The notes under the pieces: model-generated
The model's input: only the letters and a program-made list of their open reading frames with translations
The model's database searches: none
Told to the model about the DNA's origin: nothing
Program-made: the position numbers and the translations under genes
In this document: one piece after another, positions 23,961-30,740 of the stretch
Numbering within the stretch: position 1 is the first letter of the stretch
How the letters are laid out: every line of letters starts with the position of its first letter
Assembly: GCA_944372025.1 (NCBI GenBank)
Contig: CALVYE010000004.1
Span: forward strand, 1-34,268
Origin: an uncultured Bacilli bacterium
Lineage (GTDB): Bacteria; Bacillota_I; Bacilli_A; RF39; UBA660
Direction of reading: 5' to 3'
DNA: 34,268 nt

Positions 23961-26125
23961 TATTTTATAATTCTTTCTACTTTCTTAATAAATTTTAAAT
24001 TATATAAATCATTTATAAATTTATCTAAAACTTCTGTATCACTTACTAAAACAGTAACTTCGTAAACTGTTATATTAGACTTACTTACAGTATTAATATT
24101 TTCAATATTTACATTATTATTAGCTGCTTTAGTTATAACATCTAATAAAGGATTTTTTGTAGGCTCAGAATGTATAGTAATCGTAGTTGGATATTTTTTG
24201 GTAATATTAGGATTCCATCTTACTTCAATTAAGCGTTCATCTACATCATAAATATTATGACAATTTTTTCTATGAATACTTATACCATTTCCCTTTGTTA
24301 TAAAGCCTATTATTTTGTCGCCTTTAATAGGTTTACAACAAGCAGCAAGATTAACTTTGATATCATCTACGCCATTTACTAAAATATCATTTTTAAGATT
24401 TATATTTTTAGGTTCTTTAGGTAGTAATTTATCAAGTACATATTCTTCTTTAGGTTTTAAATTATCAGTAATCAAATTAATTATATGACCTACAGTATAT
24501 TTATTTGTACCGATATTAAAATATAAATCATCGATATTTTTAATCTTCAAATTTGAAAACAATTTATCTAAATTTTCATCAGTAAAGATTTCGCCAAAAG
24601 ATAATTTTCTTTTTCTAAGTTCTTTGTGTAGTAAATCATTACCTTTGTCAATATATTCTAATTTATCCTTTTTAAAGAAGAAAGCCTTAATTTTACTTTT
24701 AGCTTGATTTGTTTTTGCAATATTTATCCATTCTTTATTAGGACCTACCGAAGTTTTGTTAGTATTAATTTTTACAATATCATTACTTTTTAATTCATAA
24801 TCTAGAGGTACGATTGTATTATTTACAAGCGCACCTACCATTCTATCCCCTACTTCTGTATGTACTTTATATGCAAAGTCAATAGGAGTAGCACCTTTAG
24901 GCAATTCTATAACATCACCCTTAGGAGTAAATACATAAATATTTGATTTTAATATTTCACTTTTTACAGTATTTACAAATTCTTCAGGCGTAGTATCTTC
25001 CTCTTGAAGTTCTATAATACTTCTAAAAAATTGTAATTTTTGTTCCATTTCATTTTGCATACTTTTACTTGCATCAGTGTTTTCTTTATATGACCAGTGA
25101 GACGCGATACCGTATTCCGCAATTTGATCCATCGCATGAGTTCTAATTTGAATTTCAAATAAGAACCCATCGATTCCAAAAACTGTTGTATGTAAAGATT
25201 GATACATATTAGTTTTTGGTCTCGAAATATAATCTTTAAATCTCTTAGGAATTGGTCTATATTTAGAATGAATTAAACCTAAAGCAACATAACACTCTTG
25301 TTCTGTATCTACAAGTATTCGAAGCGCGAGCAAATCAAAAATATCGTTGAAATTTTTACCTTTATCTAATTTTTTATAAATACTATAAATTGATTTAGCT
25401 CTTCCTTTAATTTCATGTTTAATGTCATGTTCGTTTAATAGTTTAGAAACTTCTTTTAACATGTCTTGAACTGTTTGATCACGTTCAAGTTTAGTTTGAT
25501 TTAATCTTTCAACAATCGAATAAAAAGCATCGGGTTTTAAATACCTTAAAGATAAATCTTCTAATTCACTTTTAAGTTTATGAATACCTAATCTATGTGC
25601 GATTGGAGTTAGAATTTCTAAAGTTTCACGTGCATTATTTTTTTGGCGTTCCTCAGATAATGCCCATAAAGTTCTCATATTGTGTAGTCTATCTGCAAGT
25701 TTTAAGATTATAACTCTTACATCTTCAGAAAGTCCTACAAAAATCTTTCTATGATAAGCAATTGTAGCTTCGTTTTCTGTAGAAAAATTAATCTTATTAA
25801 TCTTAGTAACTCCATTTACTAAAAGTGAAACTTCCGCACCAAAATTAGCAGTAATATCATCTAAAGTTACATTAGTATCTTCAACTGTATCATGAAGAAG
25901 TGCGGCACATATCGTTGCAGCATCCGCATATACTGTTGTAAGTATGTTTGCTACATTTAAAGGGTGTTGAATATAAGGTTCGCCACTTTTTCTAATCGCT
26001 CCTAAATGTGCTTCTGCAGCAAAATTGTATGCTTTTTTTATCATATCTAAATCATCTTCACGAGTAATATATGATTTTACTTTCTCTTCTAACTCTTCAT
26101 ATCTTGATATACCATCTTTACTCAT
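23960..26125 (-). CDS. relA: Bifunctional (p)ppGpp synthetase/hydrolase
   Basis: 721 residues of the long RSH family. Domains: HD hydrolase (about 30-180; HPLNVANIL and HDTVEDT at about 77), synthetase (about 230-340; KSIYSIYKKL, DLLALRILV, EIQIRT at about 323 and GIASHW), TGS (about 390-450; VFTPKGDVIELPKGATPIDF), the conserved-cysteine region (LAACCKPIKGD, HRKNCH) and a C-terminal ACT domain. Both the hydrolase and synthetase centres look intact, so it should make and degrade the alarmone, like Bacillus Rel. ATG 26125 is chosen because AGGTGATG lies at a proper distance; the longer frame starts inside that RBS. First gene of rel-dtd-AI-2E, driven by the extended -10 at 26151-26159. Confidence 0.96.
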   Translation of the reverse strand: MSKDGISRYEELEEKVKSYITREDDLDMIKKAYNFAAEAHLGAIRKSGEPYIQHPLNVANILTTVYADAATICAALLHDTVEDTNVTLDDITANFGAEVSLLVNGVTKINKINFSTENEATIAYHRKIFVGLSEDVRVIILKLADRLHNMRTLWALSEERQKNNARETLEILTPIAHRLGIHKLKSELEDLSLRYLKPDAFYSIVERLNQTKLERDQTVQDMLKEVSKLLNEHDIKHEIKGRAKSIYSIYKKLDKGKNFNDIFDLLALRILVDTEQECYVALGLIHSKYRPIPKRFKDYISRPKTNMYQSLHTTVFGIDGFLFEIQIRTHAMDQIAEYGIASHWSYKENTDASKSMQNEMEQKLQFFRSIIELQEEDTTPEEFVNTVKSEILKSNIYVFTPKGDVIELPKGATPIDFAYKVHTEVGDRMVGALVNNTIVPLDYELKSNDIVKINTNKTSVGPNKEWINIAKTNQAKSKIKAFFFKKDKLEYIDKGNDLLHKELRKRKLSFGEIFTDENLDKLFSNLKIKNIDDLYFNIGTNKYTVGHIINLITDNLKPKEEYVLDKLLPKEPKNINLKNDILVNGVDDIKVNLAACCKPIKGDKIIGFITKGNGISIHRKNCHNIYDVDERLIEVRWNPNITKKYPTTITIHSEPTKNPLLDVITKAANNNVNIENINTVSKSNITVYEVTVLVSDTEVLDKFINDLYNLKFIKKVERIIK

Positions 26126-26150
26126 AAACATCACCTACTAACTAATTTAA

Positions 26151-26159
26151 ATTATAACA
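26151..26159 (-). promoter_or_regulatory. Extended -10 promoter of rel-dtd
   Basis: Minus strand TGTTATAAT (26159-26151) matches the extended -10 perfectly. The -35 region is poor (TTTAAG at about 18 bp). The leader to ATG 26125 is about 20 nt with AGGTGATG. Confidence 0.6.
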
Positions 26160-26185
26160 TAATTTTCTTATCCTTAAATTATATT

Positions 26186-26216
26186 AAATAGGTAAATTTT
26201 TAAAACTTACCTATTT
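26186..26216 (-). terminator. Terminator of the comN-secDF operon
   Basis: The arms 26186-26195 and 26207-26216 are perfect 10-bp complements (AAATAGGTAA and its partner) around an 11-base A/T loop. The secDF stop codon (26207-26209) is in the stem. The T-run on the minus strand is interrupted (AATATAATTT). Confidence 0.6.
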
Positions 26217-28513
26217 AATCCTTTAATAACTTTTTCATCCAATTCATCTTTATCATCGATATCCCAAAATCTTTTCTTTTTAGGTTTTCCTATATTTCTC
26301 TTTTCAAGTTCAAGCCATATTTGAGCAGCTATGAAAATTGATGAGTAACATCCTACAACTAGACCTATAAGCATTGCAATATTAAATGTATATATGTTAT
26401 GTGAACCCATAATTAATAATACTATTACTGGAGTAAGTGTTGTTAAAGATGTAATTAGACTTCTAACAAACACTTGTCTTAAACTTGTATTTACAACATT
26501 AATAAGTTCATCTTTATTTTTAACTTTATCATTATACATTAATTTTAAATTTTCTCTAATTCTATCGAAACATACTATTGTATCATTTATCGAGTAACCT
26601 AAAATTGATAGTAGAGCTGCTATGAAGATTGTAGATACTTCAATTCTAAATATACTAAAAATACAAATTATAAACAATATATCATGAATTAAAGCAACAA
26701 TACCTGAGAAAGCATAATTAAATGTAAATCTAAATGTCATGTATACAATTATTCCTATTGAAGCTAAAACTACAGATATAATGGCATTCTTAACAAGTTG
26801 TTGCTTAACAACATTTGAAACGACACCTATATCGGTTTTTGCTTGATATTTATCATTCAAATTATTAGTTAATTCTTCTATTTCTTCTTTATCCAATACT
26901 TGATTAATCTTAACATATACATCTTTTTCAGTATTATTTATATGATTTATATCTGAAACTTCATATTTCATTTCCTCAGATAAATAATCTTTGACATCAT
27001 TTATTTTTAAATTGTTTTCACTCGAAATAGTTATTGATGAACCGCCTTTATAGTCTACTCCTAAATTGAAGCCCATAAATAATGTAAATATAACTCCAAC
27101 TATTAAAACTGAAGCTGTAACAACAAAGAATTTTTTTCTATTTTTAACAAAATCAATTTTTACATTAGTTACCATAACATTGTCTTTTTTCTTTTCAATA
27201 TTATTTTTAATTCTATCTTCTCTTATACCAAATAGTAATTTGAATTTCTTATCAAATTTACCCGTTCTAATTAATAATGATAAGATAAATCTTGTAATAT
27301 AAACCATAGTAAACATTGTTACAAAAATATTTATAATTAACATTGTTGCAAAACCTTTGACACTACTTTCACCAAAGATAAATAAAATTATCGCAACAAT
27401 CAAAGTAGTAACATTCGCATCTAAAATACTTGAAAAGCTATTTTTATTACCTGCTTTGAAAGCTTCATTTAAACTTCTACCCATTATAAGTTCTTCTTTA
27501 ATTCTTTCAAAAGAAATTACACAGGCATCGACAGCCATACCAATACCTAAAACTAATGCGGCAATACCAGGTAAAGTTAGAACTCCTCCAACTAAATAAA
27601 ATGTTAAAAATACTAAGAAAGTATATATTAAAATACTTACACTTGCGATTACACCCGACAATCTATATATTAAGATTAAAGTTAACATTATAAGTGCGAC
27701 TCCTATAACACCCGCAATTAATGTCTTATTTAATGAATCTTCTCCAAATGAGGCATCTACAGTTCTTGAAGATATTTCAGTAAGTTTAGTAGGCATACTA
27801 CCACTATTTATAAGTTCAACTAAATTAGTAACTTCTTCTGTAGTGAAATTACCTTCGATAATAACATCAGAAGCAAAACCTTGGTTTACGGTTGCTACTG
27901 ATAGACAGTTTGAATCACCTTTACCACAATTATTTTGCTCATTAGCAAAACTATCAGTTTCTTCATCATAGTCTAACCAAATTACTATTCTATTATCTTC
28001 TTTTTGACTAACTTTTAAAGTTTGTTCATAAAATTCATCTTTATCATTGATACTAAGACTTACGACAGGAAGTCCACTTTCATTTCTTCCTACCTTCGCA
28101 CCACCACTTTTAAGCACATCGGAAGTCATTAAAAGATTATCAGAAGTATCTCTAAAAGTAAGACTAGCTGCAGTTCCTAAAGTTTTACGTGCATCATCAG
28201 GATTTTTAATACCTGCTAGTTTAACTCTTATTTTATCATTTCCTTCGATAATTATTTCGGGTTCTGATACACCTAATACATCGACTCTTCTAGATAAAGT
28301 TTTATAAGTTGCCTGTGCCATATCTGAAGTAACTTTAGTTTTACCATCCAGGCTTTCAAGCTCGTATAAAACTTCAAAACCACCTTGTAAATCTAATCCA
28401 AAATTAATACTTTTAAATAGTGGAAATAATGCTGCAATAACAACCGCAACTAAAATAACTAAAGATGTTATTAAAAGTCCCAAATTAATTTTTTTATTTC
28501 TTTTTCTTGCCAT
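26207..28513 (-). CDS. secDF: Fused protein translocase subunit SecDF
   Basis: 768 residues from ATG 28513, chosen because AGGAGGG lies before it; the longer frame lacks an RBS. SecDF sits in the cell membrane and uses the proton gradient to pull secreted proteins out after SecA-driven export. The SecD half has an N-terminal helix, FGLDLQGG (38-45), a periplasm-side P1 domain and a TM block with GIGMAVDACVISFERIKEE. The SecF half (from about 445) has GFNLGVDYKGGSS and a TM block with LGYSINDTIVCFDRIREN. Fused SecDF is typical of Bacilli. It overlaps the 85-residue gene upstream by 20 bp and is the last gene of the comN operon. Confidence 0.96.
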   Translation of the reverse strand: MARKRNKKINLGLLITSLVILVAVVIAALFPLFKSINFGLDLQGGFEVLYELESLDGKTKVTSDMAQATYKTLSRRVDVLGVSEPEIIIEGNDKIRVKLAGIKNPDDARKTLGTAASLTFRDTSDNLLMTSDVLKSGGAKVGRNESGLPVVSLSINDKDEFYEQTLKVSQKEDNRIVIWLDYDEETDSFANEQNNCGKGDSNCLSVATVNQGFASDVIIEGNFTTEEVTNLVELINSGSMPTKLTEISSRTVDASFGEDSLNKTLIAGVIGVALIMLTLILIYRLSGVIASVSILIYTFLVFLTFYLVGGVLTLPGIAALVLGIGMAVDACVISFERIKEELIMGRSLNEAFKAGNKNSFSSILDANVTTLIVAIILFIFGESSVKGFATMLIINIFVTMFTMVYITRFILSLLIRTGKFDKKFKLLFGIREDRIKNNIEKKKDNVMVTNVKIDFVKNRKKFFVVTASVLIVGVIFTLFMGFNLGVDYKGGSSITISSENNLKINDVKDYLSEEMKYEVSDINHINNTEKDVYVKINQVLDKEEIEELTNNLNDKYQAKTDIGVVSNVVKQQLVKNAIISVVLASIGIIVYMTFRFTFNYAFSGIVALIHDILFIICIFSIFRIEVSTIFIAALLSILGYSINDTIVCFDRIRENLKLMYNDKVKNKDELINVVNTSLRQVFVRSLITSLTTLTPVIVLLIMGSHNIYTFNIAMLIGLVVGCYSSIFIAAQIWLELEKRNIGKPKKKRFWDIDDKDELDEKVIKGLNR

Positions 28514-28751
28514 TTTTCTTCCCTCCTGAATTACTTTCTTTATTAAAGAATTTAACAACTCCATATATTATAGATATGTACATACCAACACTCGATACTA
28601 AAATAGCTAAAAACGCTAAACATAAATTCAAATAATCATTAGAACCAAATAGCTTTACAAAATTAAATAGTTCTGTAAATAAAATTATGGCAAATAAAAT
28701 TGTAAAAATTAGCGAAAATATAATATTTTTTGTATCTTTCTTCTTACTCAT
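28494..28751 (-). CDS. Small two-TM protein between comN and secDF
   Basis: 85 residues: a basic start (MSKKKDTK), two membrane segments (about 10-33 and 40-66) and a C-terminal tail ending in a run of Lys (GGKKNGKKKK). I do not recognise a family. It is not YajC, which has one N-terminal helix and a larger cytoplasmic domain. Its start overlaps the comN stop by 8 bp and its end overlaps the secDF start by 20 bp, so all three are coupled. Both ends probably face the cytoplasm. Position suggests an accessory to the Sec holotranslocon, but that is inference only. Confidence 0.72.
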   Translation of the reverse strand: MSKKKDTKNIIFSLIFTILFAIILFTELFNFVKLFGSNDYLNLCLAFLAILVSSVGMYISIIYGVVKFFNKESNSGGKKNGKKKK

Positions 28752-29016
28752 ATTTTCTTCTAGCTCCTAAATTTTCATAATAATTATTTTTTCGTAAAAA
28801 TTCACTAATATCAAAGCCATCAACATTTAAAATATCATCTACTATAATTGCAAGATCTAAATCATTAGAATTAGACCACTTAGTAGAAACTAAATATTCA
28901 AAAATATCATTTTCTTGTATCATTACATATTTTTCTATATGTAAATCATGACATTTACTTTTTAATGCAGGTAAAATAGTATTATATAAGTCATCTAAAT
29001 TTTTAAACCTCTTCAT
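28744..29016 (-). CDS. comN: ComN-like post-transcriptional regulator
   Basis: 90 residues matching the small post-transcriptional regulator family (PF13797) typified by Bacillus ComN (YrzD). The opening pattern LPALKSKCHDLHIEKY, then ENDIFEYLVSTKW and the DDILNVDGFDISEFLRKN end follow the family layout. In Bacillus, ComN affects the level of comE mRNA and its gene lies just upstream of secDF, as here, which supports the call. Whether it acts on competence mRNA in this organism is unknown; no com genes are in the window. Start ATG 29016 has GGGTGA in front. Family call is from pattern recognition plus synteny. Confidence 0.75.
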   Translation of the reverse strand: MKRFKNLDDLYNTILPALKSKCHDLHIEKYVMIQENDIFEYLVSTKWSNSNDLDLAIIVDDILNVDGFDISEFLRKNNYYENLGARRKYE

Positions 29017-29058
29017 ACCTTTTCACCCATGTTCCTTTCATAAATATTATTATATATT

Positions 29059-29104
29059 AAAAACAACAATTTTTAAAGTTATTACTCTTAAAATTGTTGT
29101 TTTT
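29059..29104 (-). terminator. Terminator of the XRE regulator gene
   Basis: The arms 29059-29073 (AAAAACAACAATTTT) and 29090-29104 are perfect 15-bp complements with a 16-base loop. The minus strand 3' arm ends in TTTTT. It lies 7 bp past the XRE stop and before comN. A TATAAT (29054-29049) directly after it may serve as the comN -10, without a clear -35. Confidence 0.75.
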
Positions 29105-29110
29105 TGTATT

Positions 29111-29473
29111 TTAATTAAATTTCCTATCGAAAGCATCAAACCATTTTTTAGGATCATTAAATATTTTTCTTTTTGCTTCTTCATGTTTATCAAGTTCTTT
29201 CAAGGTTTTAATTGCATCCTCAGATACATATTCATTATAAGTATCAGTGGCTTCTTCATTTAAAACTGTGATTTCTACATCAAAGTCAAGTAAGTAATTT
29301 GGAGTTGTGTTCAAGGCTCTTGCAATAGCGACAAGTGTATCAATATCAGGTGTTCGTTCGTTTCTTTCATAACCACTTATACTTACATTTGTAACATTTA
29401 CAATTTGAGCTAATTCTTTTTGGGTAAGTCCTAAATCTTTTCTTAGCTTTCTAATCTTTTTGCCATTCAACAT
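29111..29473 (-). CDS. XRE-family transcriptional regulator
   Basis: 120 residues. Residues 5-62 form a Cro/C1-type helix-turn-helix: IRKLRKDLGLTQKELAQIVN, then VSISGYERNERTPDIDTLVAIARALN and PNYLLD. The remaining 55 residues are acidic then basic, and probably helical (SEDAIKTLKELDKHEEAKRK), perhaps for dimerisation. It could repress its own promoter or the divergent metK; the inverted repeat at 29524-29541 is a candidate site. Start ATG 29473 follows a stop in frame, so it cannot extend. A perfect GGAGG lies 14 nt upstream, which is unusually far, and a weaker AAGG is at the normal distance. Confidence 0.92.
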   Translation of the reverse strand: MLNGKKIRKLRKDLGLTQKELAQIVNVTNVSISGYERNERTPDIDTLVAIARALNTTPNYLLDFDVEITVLNEEATDTYNEYVSEDAIKTLKELDKHEEAKRKIFNDPKKWFDAFDRKFN

Positions 29474-29503
29474 CTGTTACCTTATTACCTCCTTGTTAAC
29501 CCG

Positions 29504-29509
29504 ATTATA
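29504..29509 (-). promoter_or_regulatory. -10 element of the XRE gene
   Basis: Minus strand TATAAT (29509-29504) about 30 bp before ATG 29473, leaving a leader of about 24 nt. The -35 hexamer at 17 bp (CACAAT) is poor and lies within the inverted repeat at 29524-29541. Confidence 0.45.
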
Positions 29510-29523
29510 GCTAGACATAAGTT

Positions 29524-29541
29524 TTAATTGTGTCGAATTAA
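29524..29541. promoter_or_regulatory. Inverted repeat, candidate operator of the XRE regulator
   Basis: TTAATT (29524-29529), six bases, AATTAA (29536-29541). It overlaps the expected -35 region of the XRE gene and lies 22 bp upstream of the metK -35. XRE repressors usually bind such short dyads next to their own gene. Low sequence complexity makes chance possible. Confidence 0.35.
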
Positions 29542-29563
29542 CTAATGAGTAATTTTTAATTTA

Positions 29564-29592
29564 TTGACTAAGTAAAATATATTTGGTTTAAT
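29564..29592 (+). promoter_or_regulatory. Sigma-A promoter of metK
   Basis: -35 TTGACT (29564-29569), a 17-bp spacer, -10 TTTAAT (29587-29592), then RBS AAGGAGG (29606-29612) and ATG 29618. The leader is about 18-20 nt, too short for a SAM riboswitch or T-box. A TATAAT at 29600-29605 has no -35 at a proper distance. Confidence 0.65.
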
Positions 29593-29617
29593 TTGAGTAT
29601 ATAATAAGGAGGTATTC

Positions 29618-30712
29618 ATGAAAAATTATTTTTTTACAAGTGAATCAGTAACCGAAGGACATCCAGATAAGATATGTGATAAAATTAGCGACAAAATTTT
29701 AGATGAAGCTTTAAGACAAGATTTTAATAGTAAAATGGCAGTTGAAGCTACTATCAAAGATGACCTTATTTTTATTTATGGAGAAGCTACAACAAAAGCA
29801 AAATTAGATTATGAAAGAATCGCATTAGAAGTAATACGTGATATTGGTTATAAGGAAAAATATCAAGTTATTACGAAAATAAGTAAACAATCTTCCGAAA
29901 TAAATAAGTCAGTTGTTAAAGATAGGATATGTGCGGGAGATCAGGGAACAATGTTTGGGTATGCAACTAATGAGACTAAAGAATTAATGCCTTTACCTAT
30001 ATTAGTTGCTAATAAGCTTGCTAAAAGATTATCGGATGTACGAAAAAATGATGAAGATACCCCGTTATTGCCTGATGGAAAAACTCAAGTAACCGTAGAA
30101 TATGAAAATGATGTTCCAAAAAGAATTGATACAATAATTATTTCTAGTCAACACAAAAAAGGATATCCACAAGAATTGTTGAAAGAATATATATTAGAAA
30201 ATGTTATAAACAAAACTGTGGATATGAATTTAATAGACAAAAATACAAAAATTTTAATAAACACAAGTGGGAGTTTTACTTTAGGTGGTTCATTTACTGA
30301 TAGTGGTACTACTGGAAGAAAAATAATGGTTGATACTTATGGTGGTATGGCAAGAAATGGTGGAGGTGCTTTAAGTAGTAAAGATCCATCTAAAGTGGAT
30401 AGAAGTGCGAGTTATTATGCAAGATATGTAGCTAAAAATATTGTTGCGAACGATTTAGCTTCTAGGTGTGAAATAGGGATTTCTTATGCGATTGGATATG
30501 AAAAACCAATATCTATGTTTATCGATACTTTTAACACTAATAAAGTAAGTTTAGAAGATATTTATCGATACGTTAATGAAAATTTTGATTTTTCAGTAGA
30601 TAATATTATTAAAGAACTTGATTTATTAAGACCAATTTATTATGAATTAGCTTCTTATGGACATTTTGGAAGAAATGATTTAGATTTAAGTTGGGAGAAA
30701 CTAAAAAAATAA
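29618..30712 (+). CDS. metK: S-adenosylmethionine synthetase
   Basis: 364 residues, slightly shorter than the usual 380-400. It makes SAM from Met and ATP. Signatures: GHPDKICD with His15, Asp17 and Lys18; CAGDQGTMFGYATNE (about 105-119; usually GAGDQG); TTGRKIMVDTYGG (231-243); and GGGALSSKDPSKVDRSASYY (248-267; usually GGGAFSGKDP). The loop before TGRK reads LGGSFTDSG where most bacterial enzymes have IGGPxGDxGL, yet the conserved Asp and TGRK are kept. All catalytic residues I can identify are present, so it should be active. Transcribed alone from its own promoter, divergent from the XRE regulator and convergent with the coiled-coil gene. Confidence 0.96.
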   Translation: MKNYFFTSESVTEGHPDKICDKISDKILDEALRQDFNSKMAVEATIKDDLIFIYGEATTKAKLDYERIALEVIRDIGYKEKYQVITKISKQSSEINKSVVKDRICAGDQGTMFGYATNETKELMPLPILVANKLAKRLSDVRKNDEDTPLLPDGKTQVTVEYENDVPKRIDTIIISSQHKKGYPQELLKEYILENVINKTVDMNLIDKNTKILINTSGSFTLGGSFTDSGTTGRKIMVDTYGGMARNGGGALSSKDPSKVDRSASYYARYVAKNIVANDLASRCEIGISYAIGYEKPISMFIDTFNTNKVSLEDIYRYVNENFDFSVDNIIKELDLLRPIYYELASYGHFGRNDLDLSWEKLKK

Positions 30713-30740
30713 AGGTGATTAAAATTTCACCTTTATTTTT
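30705..30740. terminator. Bidirectional terminator between metK and the coiled-coil gene
   Basis: AAAAATAAAGGTGA (30705-30718) and TCACCTTTATTTTT (30727-30740) are perfect 14-bp complements with an 8-base loop. T-runs close the stem on both strands. It contains the metK stop and touches the stop of the convergent gene (30739-30741). Confidence 0.85.

Noticed and set aside
28494-28751. YajC
   Set aside because: It has two membrane segments and a Lys-rich end; YajC has one N-terminal helix and a longer soluble region.
29570-29617. SAM riboswitch upstream of metK
   Set aside because: The leader after the predicted -10 is only about 20 nt, with no space for an S-box or SAM-II fold.
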